A stretch of 64,000 nt of DNA from Osedax fenrisi (GCA_964019155.1 OZ025243.1:35339744-35403743); one strand, 5' to 3'; positions 34,795-48,360 are shown, counted from the first letter of the stretch. Notes: a model not told the origin generated them from the letters alone. Program-made: numbers and translations.

Positions 34795-35480
34795 ATATTT
34801 TATGCCGCAATATTTACAAGTTACTTTGTGGTACGATTTGTTATCGAGGTAATTATTAGGTTGATTATTTTTCCGATAGTCGGGTTTAGATTTATAACTT
34901 GCGCTTTTGGCTAACGTGGTATACGGGTGTGTCGATAGTGCTCGTCTTGAATTCTTTGAGTTCTTGTTGCAGTGCCTCGTACGTTCTTGCGATCTTCATG
35001 GCCTTGTCTAGCGTTAAGGTGTCATATTTGCTAAACATGTCTTCCCGCACCTTGTCGTGGGCTCCTCCCCTGATTATTTGCTCAATTAGTCGCGTATTTA
35101 TCTCGGTTTCATCACGGAATTTGCATTTCTTCGCTTAAAGCATGCATTTAGTCATGAATTCGTCTACTAGTTCATCTTTCGCTTGTTTCATTTTTTCGAG
35201 TTGTAGTCTGGCCAGTCTGTAGTTAGATCTTGGCTCTAGGACCTCGCTCAGGTGGTCCTAAAATTCGAGTAAAGTTTTTGTTTAGTTGTTCCATGTATTA
35301 TATATGCTAATATCTTCTTCGCCGATCCATATGAGGACGTACGACGTACGTCATCCTATCTTCGGTTTTCAATTTGGATAATGGACCTTTGAATATTAGT
35401 GTCATATATTGTATGAATATCATTAGCTCGTGGGGTAGGTCTCCTGACCATACCATGCTCGGGGTCCTGATTCCGTCCAT
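34795..35480 (-). pseudogene. Ty3/gypsy gag, broken
   Basis: On the minus strand ATG at 35,480-35,478 opens MDGIRTPSMVWSGDL and continues about 47 codons until a 7-base ACGTACG-type duplication (about 35,335-35,347) shifts the frame. Several later stops and shifts follow before the knuckle region at about 34,790. The start choice rests on continuous protein-like sequence from that ATG. Gag forms the particle core. Confidence 0.7.
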
Positions 35481-35483
35481 AAT

Positions 35484-35620
35484 TATTTCAAAATTTATAA
35501 ATTATATAGTTTTGCTATATAGCTTGAGAATTAATGTAGGTGGCAAAGAGTTCCACATACAAATAATTAGAAAATATACATTGTACTTTTGTAAGTATCA
35601 TATAAATTGACAAACAAAAT
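35484..35620 (-). pseudogene. Non-LTR RT C-terminal scrap
   Basis: Minus-strand frame with MWNSLPPTL at about 35,525-35,555. The WNSLP motif is typical of the C-terminus of jockey/CR1-like reverse transcriptases. It lies directly upstream of gypsy gag, where a 5' LTR would be expected, so the gypsy may be 5'-truncated or inserted into an older element. Confidence 0.4.
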
Positions 35621-36642
35621 AATCAGTTTTTAGCAGACTTTCGGAGTATTTGATAATACACATAGATATAATATAGTAAACATAATAATATCTATACGTA
35701 CGAAGCATTAATAGAAAACTCGATAGGTCACTAAATGAGGAGTGGATAGTATGGTCAAGATAATGAAGTATATATAGTATGTTAAGAATGCACGTGCACG
35801 TTGTTAGTGATAAAGAGATATATTTACTATTTGTCGTCCTCCATCCATCCGTATTGGTTTATGTGTATTTATATATGTTTATATATACTAATATTCCAGA
35901 GTGTTTTTTTTAAGTATCTAGTCTAGTATATTAGATATATATATATATATATATATATAAGTCCGTAAGTATGATTTGGGGAGTTAACGTGGTGAGTTAA
36001 ATTTAATTCGTTATATAGTCGATTAAAGTATTAGTGGTGTAATTTGTCAGATTCATATTAAAATTGTAATCTTCTAGAAATACCAGTATGTCATTTCTAT
36101 GTTCGTATATAAAGTTTGTAAATTTAAAGCTAAGTTAAGTGGTCACTTAACTGGTTGTATGTAGACTAGAAGGCCCCGAATTATATTATTTTTTATTTTT
36201 ACTTTAGTAAAAAGCAAGTCGCAGTTTGATGTACAAATCTCGGTTCTGATGAATAATTAACATATTATTTTATACCAACAAAGCCATTCCTACTCCATTT
36301 CTAACATCTGACACTACAATTGTATAAATAGTATCAAAGGTTTTAAGCCTAGTAGGAATGACAATGGATACTTTTTTTTAGTAAAGATTCAGTAATTGTA
36401 ATGATCGAAAAACGAGATAACTTAATAATAATTTCAATGTATGCAGTTATGGGTAGGAATTTATTAAAGTTAGATATAAGTGATGTATAATGTTGTTAAG
36501 TAAATAATATTCATGAAGGTTAGTTCATCCTTATTGTTAATATAGTTTAATAATAAAGTTTTCCAATAAATAAATAATTAATTTTGAATAATAGTGGTGT
36601 TATTTTCCAGTTAACCTTAAAAGTGTGTATTATTAGTCTAAG

Positions 36643-36680
<38 letters not shown>

Positions 36681-37875
36681 AGTTTTAATTGTATAAGTAT
36701 AAATTTATTGTCCTCGTATCCTATCAGATTATTGATAGCTATGTAGGAAAATTCCGATCTAGTCAGTATATTTCGGTGATGGGTTGAGTGAAATAAATGA
36801 TTTTTTAGTATAAAGAGTAGTACATGATATAAAACAGTAGGTTAACTATTTTTAAAACTGACTTTAAATATTGAAAAGGGAAATATTAAAATTAGAAATT
36901 AATGTATTTATATAGTTTAGAATGTGATTATATTTAGTAATATTTTCAATAGTAGAGGTACAATTATCATTATCAGTAGAGGTATTCAACCTTATTTATG
37001 CATTAGTATGGTTACAAGTAGTTGTAATTACAGCTTATACATACGAAGTAGTGGATATTATTTATTATTATTAGAATTTGTTATCTTATAGTTATATTAG
37101 GATATAAGATATATAATGATATCCTACGCTAATTTGAATATTTGTTTTAGTGTTTTAATATTCCGTTTTTCGATATCGTTAATCTGGGTAATGTGTATGT
37201 CTAAGATTATCAGTATATGGTTTAATTTATTTTAAATGGTAATGATATTATGTGTTATACATGTAGTCGTTGTAGTATGACTAATATCTATGATCTGTGT
37301 AGTATTAGTAATTCGGCAGGTATGTAGGTACCTATATTATATTATATAAGACTATTACAAGTTGTGTAGGTACACTAGTAAACAAGTGTACACAACTCGC
37401 TCGTGATGCATCTTGTGTTGCCGATTGTGTGTAGACTATATAGTGTAGTATATATTATATAATATAATTATTTGATATAACTCCCCCCCCCCTCCACCGG
37501 TAAACACGAATAATGGACATATTCATTATTCGCATTATAATATGTATTTGTTTACGTTATATAGACCGTCACGCATCATTGTACATCAGCATCGGACTAT
37601 ATAACCGCTACAGTATCGCTGTTACGTCATTCAAATAATAGATGTAATATAGTATTGACTCTCTTTCTAAACATCTAACATGCACCATGGTGGCAGTTGT
37701 TTAAGTGATAAGTCCGACGTCATGTGATTTTCCAATAATGGACACCCGATACTATGCCCATATTAGCACCCTATCCTTTAAGTGGGCTACAGACGACAAG
37801 ATTAAACGCTAACGATACGTGAATACAGATACCGTGTTATCATATGTATATCTCTCAGAACCAAATATAAATATG
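35621..37875. other. AT-rich low-copy region
   Basis: No gene recognised. It contains TA tracts (about 35,934-35,960 and 36,646-36,677), a C-run at 37,481-37,493, a hairpin-like pair AGTTGTGT.../...ACACAACT at about 37,362-37,400, and a 9-bp inverted repeat CGAATAATG/CATTATTCG at 37,507-37,532. Confidence 0.4.
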
Positions 37876-37879
37876 TATG

Positions 37880-39345
37880 TATTAATATGGATGGATGACG
37901 AGGATCAAAGGTTACACGACTACCCTAACCTAGATACAGATGACAAAACATCCTTGTCCAGCATATTCAGGCTCTAGTAGACATTTAATTCTAAGAAAAA
38001 CCATTGGATTTTCTGAGATAAATGGTTTACAATACTGAAGGTTCCAGATGATTCAATAAACTCATACATCTCGATACAGTCAGAATATCACCAAGTTTAA
38101 ATACACTGACGGTTATTACAAACTCGTAGTTCAAATCATATTTGATCTACGCGACGATACGCTTATAGGAAAACTCTTCGATGAAAATCGATAGACATGC
38201 ATAGATGCATCAATATTTGTCTATCCCACGAATACCTATAGGTATTACTAGAGTAGATAACAGATGGCTATGTCGGACTGTACACATATGTGACAAGTCC
38301 ACATAAGGTCACATCATAGATGTCCGAAGATCAAATCACTGTTGAAACTGCGGTAAGAATTATGACATCTGCCCTGCTAACCTTTAGTTCATGTTTGAGG
38401 TTGAATCAACGGGCCAAGCAGTGATTCAGGCATAGTACGACTTCAATCACCATACACGATCTAACAATGGTAATATAGGTTTTTATTATCTTAAAGATCG
38501 CTAATGAGCTCATAAAGTAAAATCTAAAGTTCACATTGGTGCGCAAGCAAATGTTTAACTTTACTATAAAGTTATTGTCATTAACTCGCTAAATAAAACA
38601 GTCAACTATCATCGTTCCATCCCGCGTTCTATTAGTTAATGGAAATATACATATTACTCTGATAGGCATGTCTACTATACAATATATACATAATTACACC
38701 ACCTATAATATACCATTCTACGTCGCGCATACTAATAGTTTCCCGATAATTGATCTTCCTACTTGTAAGGAGTTCTAAAGTATCACTCGTTACTGAGAGA
38801 TGTCATAGGTACCGCATATATCTACTTATATTAACTCTCTAAGAAAACATTACCCATATGTATTCTCAAGATTAGAATGATTCCTGGGAGAATAAAATAC
38901 CATTACTGGACCCAGAAATACCATAATGCATCAGCCAATTATCAGAAGCTAAACATTAAATTTACCAACATTATATAATAACGAAGATAAACCTTCTAAC
39001 TTAAAGGTTTTCAAGTTTAACATAAGCCAGAAAAAAGTCCGGTAAGATATGTACATGCTCCGAATCATCTAAACAAAGCTATTCGAAGACCCCACTATAA
39101 CTCACGAAATATCGAAGAAGTCTACCATCTCCTCTGCAAAGTATTCTCGAAACTTGATGTTAGTTACGGATACTGGGCCGTAATGCTAGATGATGAAACC
39201 AGCCATATGACGACGTGTGAATCCCACTAAGGTTTGTATAGATTCAAAATAATAACATTCGTGTTGAATCTATCGCGAGATGTGTTCAGGAGCATATATA
39301 GATTACACGCCTCTCATCATTATAATCAATATTACCGATAGCATC
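37880..39345 (+). pseudogene. Second Ty3/gypsy relic, plus strand
   Basis: Heavily decayed gag-pol read across frames. Gag end: a FDLRDDTLIGKLFDE stretch at about 38,140. A knuckle-like NCGKNYDIC at about 38,357. Protease: HIGAQANV at about 38,536, the usual DTG replaced by HIG. FYVAHTNSFPIIDLPTC, which fits the protease-RT linker, at about 38,720. RT: LNKAIRRPHY at about 39,075 and FSKLDVSYGYWAV at about 39,150, followed by a stop. It ends before the catalytic DD region. It differs in sequence from the element at 31.7-35.5 kb and belongs to another lineage. Each motif is short; their correct order is the main support. Confidence 0.7.
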
Positions 39346-39388
39346 ATCTTTTAATTATATAATCCCATTATTACCTCATATTAGTGAA

Positions 39389-39571
39389 TTATAATATCAT
39401 ATAAGATAATATAAGAAGAAAGATATACTTTATTTGATGGACACAATCACACAAATATATCTTAAAACCATTAAAGATGAAATTAATAAGAATAACACTT
39501 CTTGTATATTTAGATACTAACTTATATACCCCCATCCAAGTTGACTTGACATCGATGTTGAAATTCCCCAA
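39389..39571 (-). pseudogene. Possible endonuclease scrap
   Basis: Minus-strand frame starting MGNFNIDVKSTW. GDFNI is the endonuclease motif of non-LTR elements; here Asn replaces the catalytic Asp. The remainder is not diagnostic. Confidence 0.25.
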
Positions 39572-39776
39572 TGATCAATTATATACACAATTTTGTGAAT
39601 ATTTTATTATTAATTAATCATTTTTTTAACAGACATATTTGCAAATTGAAATCTCTTTATAATGCACCCCATATCTTACCATTTACTTCGAGACTAACAA
39701 ATAGTTCATTACTACGAATACTATGATCTATAATATAATTATCATTGATATATTATCTTCACTAAATGATCCAATT

Positions 39777-39822
<46 letters not shown>

Positions 39823-39899
39823 TATACATAATAAACAAAATAGGCAAAAACTCTAATTTACATAAATATAATTGATGACTCATTTATAATGGTAACTAT

Positions 39900-40170
39900 T
39901 TTTAATTTACTCAAACACTAAATAATTGCTCTCATAATAAAACGAATTAATCTTAAGCAACGATAACAAGCTACAAACTATTTAAACTAACCATCAAACT
40001 GGCTAAAAAATAATAATCTACTGTTAAACCACAATAAATCTAAACTTTTAAACAATAATTAGTGCCACAAATACTGAATTCCCTGAAATTTGTATTAACC
40101 AAAACAAAATTATTCACACCAATTCTATCAAATATATAAAAATCTCTTTTGATAACACAATTAATTGTAT
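39900..40170 (+). pseudogene. CR1/L2-like RT fragment
   Basis: Plus-strand frames show NWLKNNNLLLNHNKSK at about 40,000 and, after a shift, EICINQNKIIHTNSIKYIK and FDNTIN up to 40,165. This order matches the thumb-proximal part of CR1/L2 reverse transcriptases. Several stops are present. Confidence 0.55.
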
Positions 40171-40229
40171 AAAATTATAATATTATTAATTTCATTACAT
40201 CTACACATTTTATAATCATTACGTTTCTA

Positions 40230-40470
40230 ATTAATAAAATATTTACAATGATTACAAATTTATTATTTAAATATTTAAAAAGTAAAACCAGAATATTATA
40301 TTTTATCAAATAACAATAGTAGGAATGAATATTTTGAAAAGCAAAATACTTAAGCATATTTAACATTACATAACTAATATTTAGTATATACAATTCTTGA
40401 ATACTTATTATAGTTGATGAAATACGAGAGTGTCGGTATTTGGAGTGGGGTCAGTAATTTGAGAACCCAA
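40230..40470. repeat. R1 fragment
   Basis: Diverged copy of 640-836, ending in the GC-rich core (AGTGTCGGTATTTGG, then GGGGTCAGTAATTTGAG). Confidence 0.65.
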
Positions 40471-41580
40471 TTTATCGATATAATCGAATATCAAGAATAA
40501 AATAAATATTAAATAAATTAAAATTAAAAAAATAGATAGCTTATGTTAAAATTTATCAACGACACCTTATATTTAAATAATAAAATATATTAATTGTATT
40601 GTTATTATTTCCATTATTTAAATAAGTTTATTAATTATTTAAATATATATAAATTATGCAATAGTAGACTTATTGAATACCCTGGTTAATGTATTTAACT
40701 AATGTACTTTTAAATCTGATATACACCAAGCAGAAATGTATCATATAATAAATAGTATGTATTAAATCATTTAATATTATATACTAGATTATGCTATTTA
40801 TTAAAATACATTATTTGGTAATTTGTTATAATGGAAAACTAGATAATTATATAATCTTTGTATATATTACTTATAATATGATCTCATTAATAATGATTGT
40901 AGTAAATGCTAGTAGGCTTTATATGTATATAGTATATAATATATACTATATACCGATATCGGTCCACGTAAATCAATTATTTATTTATTATTATGCATTT
41001 TTATATACTATTTTTGCTTCATGTTTTTGTTTTGTTTCATTACCAATGTTATATCTCTCTATCTACATAATTGTACTCTTAAACATTGTATGTGTATTAC
41101 CTTTGATTTTAATTATATAATTCCAAGTGATTGTGCTAAAGCATATGTTACACCATAAATATTGGCAAAATACTTAAAATAACATTATATGATAGCTTAA
41201 ATAGAGTAAATTAAGTCAATAGTTTATAACATTTAGGGGTATTACCAAAATAATATTAACAAATTATAATGATCTCTCTATATAATATATTTACGAATTA
41301 AATTATATGAATTACTCATAAGACTTTTATTAGGAAAACCAAAGTATGATTAACATTCTAAATGAATACATAAAGAATAAAGTTCGGATACCATATACTA
41401 ATATGTTTAACGTTCCAAAGATAAATCCAATTATAGTTAGAATGACATCTTATAGGTGGACTGTCTATGTATTATGTAATGGTATTCCCTTGGTATTAGA
41501 CACTGCATTAGAATTAACAAGAAATTACGACTATATTTCTTTAATTTTTATATATTCTAAATATTTCTGATATTTTAATA
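40471..41580. other. AT-rich region with two weak open frames
   Basis: Frames at 40,791-41,120 (109 codons, hydrophobic, AT-driven) and 41,346-41,570 (74 codons, from MINILNEYIKNKVRIPYTN) are open on the plus strand. The second has a less biased composition and could be an element scrap, but I recognise no family for either. Confidence 0.3.
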
Positions 41581-41820
41581 TAAATATATATATATATATA
41601 TATAATTATTATGTTTCTATTATACAATATATCAATAATTAATAATAAACTAATAAATTAATTAATTAGTATTTATTATAATGTATATAACATTATTAAG
41701 AGTATTATAAATGCCGCTAGCATTATTAGGTTCATTTTCTACAATAAGATAACATTTAATTAATAATTATATTACCAGTTAATTACAATATTATATATAT
41801 ATATATTTATATTGCATATG

Positions 41821-41868
<48 letters not shown>

Positions 41869-42034
41869 TGCATATTATTCATATCTCTATTATGTGAGAT
41901 ACATTTAATTACATGCGCTTCCATTCTTAATGGAATGGCATGTAAATAGTAAATAAATATGTGATGATGAATGATGAAAATATTATTTATTATTACCCCT
42001 TTAGGGGACGTGAGGGGGGTTTGTTCTATATAAT
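41581..42034. repeat. Partial copy of 12,380-12,600, TA tracts, tail-like block
   Basis: 41,620-41,800 matches the segment shared by 12,410-12,590 and 25,975-26,150. A 60-base region of two TA tracts follows. 41,940-42,010 holds TAGGGGACGTGAGGGG, resembling the tail of the non-LTR element at 42,940. Confidence 0.5.
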
Positions 42035-42938
42035 GTGGAACTCGCTATAATAGATAGTACTCCGTGAATATTGAATCTTAGTATTTATATTTTAGAATAC
42101 TTATTAAAAAGTATATTAATCTAATAAACACCTATCTCGGATTTTTATATTATGATATCAAAATTATATATTATCAGTTATAATACTACTGGTAAATATC
42201 GGTGAAACATGGTAGGTGAGGGGTTTAAGGTCGATAGATCCGAATTTGTTAACAATTATCTATACACTATATATAATAAATAATACAATGTAACTTAAAA
42301 TAACATATTCGAATATATATTATAATGATACGATAATATGTAATATACACATAATGTTAATTAATTATATATTATATATGCAACATGTTACCATTAATTC
42401 TATGCTATTTATTACAATAATATAGCAGAAATACACTGTTTACATAATCGATAATATTATTTAATATATTTAATTTTTATTAAATTTGTCTTAACTTATT
42501 TGGTAAGATTAACATTATACACAGTTCGTTAATGTCAAATATGTTCATATCTATTACCATGGTATTATATTGGCATCGATCAAAATCCCTTCAAGATATC
42601 GATCAAAACCCCAGCTTCGCATATTAAATTATTAATTAATGTTTTTGATTGATTTTTTTCATTTTATGTAGATTATTGTATATTTGAATATAATAACAAA
42701 AGTGTCAATAAAATATGATTAATTGCGTTGTCATTTAACATTAACTTTACGCTATATTTTACAATGATATAGAATAAAATGCACTCTTTACATATTAGAT
42801 AATATTATTCAATATATTTAATTTTTATAACATTTTTCTTAAAATATTAGGTGACATTAACATAACACACAGTTAGTTAAATATTGTCATATCTATTACA
42901 GATGTGATTATATTGGTATTGACCAAAACACTCTTACG
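42035..42938. repeat. Direct copy of 3,368-4,276
   Basis: Near-identical duplicated segment. The right arm of the 22-bp palindrome is deleted here (about 42,605-42,620). It ends at the 3' tail of the next element. Confidence 0.75.
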
Positions 42939-42939
42939 T

Positions 42940-43287
42940 CCCCTATAAAGTATGACACTCCTCGTAAGTGCACATAAATAAATAATAATAAAACACAATT
43001 ATAAAAAAAGTAAAAACTAAATAAATAAAATGTAAGTAATAAGAATGAAATATAAAATATAATAATAATATAATGAAATTAGATAGAGGATATATATTAC
43101 ATTATATTAGTATTGAAGGAGGTGGGATATTGAATGGATATTATAGATGAAGAGATTGAATTCTTGATAGATGGGGTAATGTAGGCGATTGAGCTTTTCT
43201 AGAATGTAATGGGTGATTGCTGTGGGATTACGAGAGGTATACTAGAAGTGTGACGTGTTCGTGGGGGTGGAGCGAATTAATATTAAG

Positions 43288-43326
<39 letters not shown>

Positions 43327-43947
43327 GGAGAGGAAGTATTTATAGATGTATGGGTAATAGGGAGGATTCGAATAATGCATAGTTTATTATAATGAAATAA
43401 GTTTTTTAGATGTTGAAATGGGTCTTTAGAGGAATGGTTAGATATTCTAATATTGAAAATGGATCGAATAGATAATCTGATAATTCTATTTAATAGGGCA
43501 ATGGAAGAAGCAGGTAGGTTATATAATAAAGAAGAATAATAACCAATATGATAAATTACAAGTAAATTAATAAGGACAGAATATAGGGGACGGTTGATAT
43601 GTTTATGGATATATCCATAAAAATTCAGATATATATATATCTGAATCTAAATAAGTGATAATTAATAGCTTTAGAAATATTAGCAATATGACTAGAAAAA
43701 ATATAGATTATAGTAGAAATAACACAAAGATTAAGGACTGACTTATAAGCTGAAATAAGAATGTTGTCAGGGTAACCGGAGGGAATAATGTGGATTTTGT
43801 AGATATATTGAGGAGGGCAGTTATCGAGGTATTTAATAGAATATTGTTGGAGAGAAGCTATTATTTAATGTAGGAAGCATACGCAATTAGTTGAGAATTA
43901 TCTGAAGTGTGTATAGCGAGTAAGGAGTATAGTTGAATATCATCAGC

Positions 43948-43978
<31 letters not shown>

Positions 43979-44275
43979 AGAAAACGCCAGTACATTGGGA
44001 TATAAAAGACGTTATAAGTGCTATATATAGATAATAGAAGTTGGCCTATGACAGAACCTAGTGGGACATCATACAGTATAGATCGGGGGTCAGAAGGGTA
44101 ATCACAAAATGTAATAGAGGATGATCTATTTAGGATGTATGAGTTAAGCTCTTTGAGGGTACTACCATTAATGTCAATCATCTCAAGTCTCGAGATAAGA
44201 ATATAGTGGTAAAAAGAATTAAATGCGCAAGAGATATAAAGAGGTACCATTTGATATATAAGATAGAAAATTTGG
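42940..44275 (-). pseudogene. Non-LTR retrotransposon B, 5'-truncated RT
   Basis: Minus-strand reverse transcriptase of a CR1/L2-like element. From the high-coordinate end: NSFYHYILISRLEMIDI, the PLGSVIGQLL palm motif, and an intact YADDIQLY catalytic motif (43,929-43,950). Directly before the motif a TA tract has expanded in frame, adding Tyr-Ile repeats. A C-terminal part (INTSSPS) lies near 43,330 and a tail near 42,940-43,090. Endonuclease is missing, as in typical 5'-truncated insertions. The tail abuts a break in homology with the paralogous locus at 4,276, supporting a true insertion end. Confidence 0.75.
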
Positions 44276-44299
44276 CATATATATATTATTCATTTATTT

Positions 44300-45640
44300 A
44301 TATATAGTTTATTGATTTCACAAACACATGGTGATTATAGGCGTCGTTGGATAATAAAAAACAAAAACAAAATAAATAGAAAACTAATAACAAAATAGAA
44401 CGAACTACAATGATTTAAAATGGACATACAGTTTACGTTTAAACAATGAAAGTGATGTTAACAACGAATATCATATGGCAGTGAATTCCAGCTTTTCGGA
44501 GCAATAACCGAGAAAGCTGATTCAGATATGCCAATGATGTAGATCGTTGCACCAACTTCATTATGTGACACGTTAGACTGGATCTGTTCTAACTCTGAAT
44601 AGTAATGGATTGAGCTAAATATTCAGGAAATCCATGGTGATTAGCCTTATGTGTAATACAAAATAGCCTATGTATACAAATATATCTAAACTTAAGCCAG
44701 CCTAATGATCTCATTAAATCAGATATAAAAACTATCGAGGCAAAGTTTAGTTTATATAACACACGTATAGCACGACATTGAATACGCTCAAGTACATGCA
44801 TAAGGTTGACATGTAAATTACATAATAATGTACACAAATATATAAGTCTACTGAATACTAGGGAGTGAATTAAATATTTAGTCATGTCGAAGTTAAGCTT
44901 ATAATGAGGTTTTCATATATTATATAGAAAATAGTTGGTAGTGCGAATCATGTTATTAATATGTGGAGAGTAGTCTAGGTGAGAGGTTAGAGGAGAACTG
45001 GGTCTCGAAACTATGATAGTATTAATTTAGTCATATTTAAATAAAAGAGTTATGGGACAATCATTCAGTGAGATCAGTAATTAAACATAGACATTTAAAT
45101 CAGATCTGAATCACTAGAACTAAGAAATTACGTATATAATCGATAATCGGCTTAAAGTTGATAGTGAATAATGGGATATTTGTGAAAATTTATTTAATAG
45201 GAAGAATATAAATAATGACCAATATAGGGCCAAGAACAGAGCCTTGTGGAACGCCATGTATGTTAACATAATGAGGAGAAAACGAGGAGTTAATCTTCAC
45301 CGAAGAGGTTCTAGAAGAAACAAAAGACATAAACCAACTGTAGACTTGACCGTATATACCAATTATATTAAGTCTAATGGAAAGAATATTGTGGGTATCA
45401 AAGGCACAAGATAAGTCTTAGTAGCACAATATAGCATGGGGCTCTATTATCAAGAGATATGAGAATATAATTAATGATTAAAGTAAGGGATGTTTCTGTA
45501 CCACGATGAGGAAGATACGAACTTTCATATTTATCAACAATAGCATTTGACGTAATGTAATTAATAAGTTGAGTGGACACAACTCATTCTAAGGTCTTAG
45601 ATATTGATGATAACTGGGATATTGGATAATAACTTGATAA
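44300..45640 (-). pseudogene. Non-LTR retrotransposon A, reverse transcriptase
   Basis: Minus-strand RT in three readable parts. 45,580-45,398: STQLINYITSNAIVDKYESS and a finger motif. About 45,259-45,227: HGVPQGSVLGP. 44,885-44,589: thumb and C-terminal domain with MHVLERIQCRAIRVLYKLN. KSWNSLPYDIR at about 44,470-44,500 gives the C-terminal end, then a 3' tail to about 44,300. The catalytic DD region is not readable in a clean frame. It belongs with the endonuclease at 46.8-47.3 kb. The tail resembles 13,661-13,745 and its copies in the array. Confidence 0.8.
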
Positions 45641-46817
45641 ATTATATTGGTCAAGAGTAGTTTTTTTTTAAATCGGAATAATATATAAATATTTCATGGA
45701 GTGTGAAACAATATATGATATAAGAGATCTATGAATGATTTCAGTGATAAGTCAAATTAAAGATGGTGATAATGAACGAAGTAGATTGAGTGGAATTGGA
45801 TCAAGTGGGGAATTAGTTTTCAAGGATGTCATCAGATAGAGTACAACGTCATGTGTGGGAAGCGTAAAATATGACCAATGATTCAGATTGGATGTTAAAT
45901 TGAGACTGTATCGTGCCTATAGGCATAACTATAGTTGATGTTTTGAAGTACATTGATAATACTAGAAATTTTGTGTTGGAAGAAAATGGCAAACAAGGAA
46001 CAAAGAACTGAATTAAGTTGGTCAGGAAGATGCTTGGTCTGGGTTATACCTACTAAGGTGAAAGATAATTTGTAAGCTTGCTTAGAAGATATTCCATGAC
46101 TACCGAGCATATCAGTGAAGTATGACGATTTGGTAGAGAGAAGTTTATACTTGTAAAGCGATCGACAAACTTTAAATGCAATAATATCAGAGTCAAGTTT
46201 AGAGGATGCATATTTAAGTTATAGTCTACGAAGTAGTTTCCTTAGTTTAATAAGCTCAGTATTAAACCAGGGAGATTTAGAATAAGTTCAGTTGATATGA
46301 ATAATGGAGGGTGCAAAAATATCAAGCTAATGAGATAATGACAAATTAAAAGAATAGCAAAAGTGTAGACAAATCAGATGGTATACTGTTGTTAAGTTGA
46401 TGGAATACAGAGTTAACAAATATTGGTTTATCAATAAAGGAGATTTTCCGAAACTATCGATAAGGTCGATTAATTTGTGCCACCGGCAAGTTCAAATCAA
46501 ATAAAATGGCAAAGTGATCACATAAAGACTATTTAAATTTAAACTTAAAGTAACCATTTCCTTGATGTTGATCCGTTTCCATCTCTATTTTTATATATTA
46601 TATTGCATCATTACTTACTGTTATTGTTTTGTTTTGTTTGTTCGTTCCCAACATCAGTGAAGGTAATCTTTCTTTACCATATTTTGTGTAAAAATAAACC
46701 ATCCTATTCTATCCTATATTAGAGAACTTTGTGTGGGATATGAAATTAAATTAGAATCAGCAAAGGTAAAACCAATTCATTAGTATTACCATTGGTGTTA
46801 GTAGGAAAACGAATATG
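45641..46817 (-). pseudogene. Element A, region between EN and RT
   Basis: The linker and RT N-terminal part of element A, with only short open pieces (such as 46,110-45,895). Frames are broken by many small indels. Coding origin is inferred from position between matching EN and RT parts. Confidence 0.5.
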
Positions 46818-47310
46818 TTACGTCAAGGAATACTCAAATATAAGTTGATTAAGAGATAAGGACGCATAATTATCATTATTAATTTGAACATTAAAATCAC
46901 CAAGAATAACATTGTTAACCGATATGATAGTTTCTAAGATAGAGGATAGATCAGTTAAGAAACTCCGTAGGCTAGGTGAAAGTGGACAGTAGATAAGTAT
47001 AATTACAATGGTAAATAAGGAAGGATACTGAATAATACAGATCATAATTTCACATGAAGAGAAATATGGGGTAGATGATGAAATAAGCTTAAGTTCCGAT
47101 GAGAATAACAGAGCTAGGCCGCCACCACGATGTGATGTAGACCTATTAGCAAGCAATAATTTAAAACCATCAGGGGTCATTTGGGAAGCTAGAGCAGAAT
47201 CATCATTAGTTAGCTAAGTATCTGTAATAGCAGTGATAGAACAATTAGAATCAATAATTGATTAAGTAATAAAATAAACTTTATTACGTACTAATCTATC
47301 ATTAAGAAAT
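46818..47310 (-). pseudogene. Element A, AP-like endonuclease
   Basis: Minus-strand endonuclease of the exonuclease-endonuclease-phosphatase fold used by non-LTR elements to nick target DNA. The 120-codon frame has HRGGGLALLFSS and the catalytic ILGDFNVQI (about 46,890-46,911). Upstream, TAITDT is followed by a stop where the usual TETWL would continue. 5' sequence reaches about 47,640. Confidence 0.8.
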
Positions 47311-47379
47311 TGAAAAGAATACTTTCTGGGAGAGTCCACAGGTAGTCTATATATATTGTTACGATTTGAAGGAGGGTTG

Positions 47380-47640
47380 TTTCAGTTGAGTGAAATTTAT
47401 GGAATACACTTTGCAGGACATAATGGTATCAGGAGTTTATTGGCATAAACCTATTTATTTGAAAAAGTTTTCTTTCAAGAATTATACTAATAATATGAAG
47501 TATATCATTAATTACCTAAAAGACTATGTTTGAAGAAGTTTTTTAAGAATGGGAGGATGATAGCATGTTTAAAATAGGGGGTAAAACTCCATTGGAGAGA
47601 GAATATGAGAATATAGTATGCAAATAGAAGGATAGGGTTC
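47380..47640 (-). repeat. Element A 5' segment, inverted relative to 5,125-5,345
   Basis: Matches the reverse complement of 5,125-5,345 and abuts, at GATAGGGTTCTAG (about 47,630), the direct duplicate that starts at 47,645. Confidence 0.65.
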
Positions 47641-47644
47641 TAGA

Positions 47645-48360
47645 TATTTTATTATATATAAATATTAATATGGTAAGATTATATATCAATTGGGCAGGTA
47701 TAGAGGGTCGAATGGGGGGATTAGTGGGAAATATTTGAGTAAAGATAACTGGAAAAGACTGTAGTGTAAATATTTGATGAAGTATTTAGGAGGAAAGAGG
47801 GACATGTTGGTGTTAGAATAGAATATATATATATATATATATATATAAATTATAAATAATATATTAATTATTACTAACCAAATTATTCCCGAGAAATTCA
47901 TCATGTAAAGATATTACATTTATCGTGGTATCTAGTAATTCCTATGTATTTAATTAATATATAACATATGATAATAATTAAAGTAAATTAGTGGTGTATT
48001 GTAATGACACTGAACGGTAAAATTGTAAATATAATTACAAATGTAATAATCATGATATTTATATATTGAAATAAATACATTATAATTTATTATATTTATA
48101 ATATTAAAATATAGAGAAATAGGTATATATAATTTGTAATATATACATAATAATTAATACCGTATCATCAACATTATCATTATCATCATAATCATCATCA
48201 TATTATTATATTTAATATTAATAACCAAGTTATACTTTTTTAAATCCACAACGGATATTGATAGTGCATTCATGTGTACTTTTAATCGCTATAATTAAAT
48301 TAAATGTATTTGAATATAATATAATAATTATTTAATATATATATATATATATATATATAA
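47645..48360. repeat. Direct duplicate of 5,360-6,130
   Basis: About 700 bases, near-identical apart from indels, including a 30-base deletion around 47,800. Non-coding. Confidence 0.7.

Noticed and set aside
40791..41120. 109-codon hydrophobic frame that could be a membrane protein
   Set aside because: Composition follows the AT bias, no motif or conserved copy is seen, and there is no start context of note.
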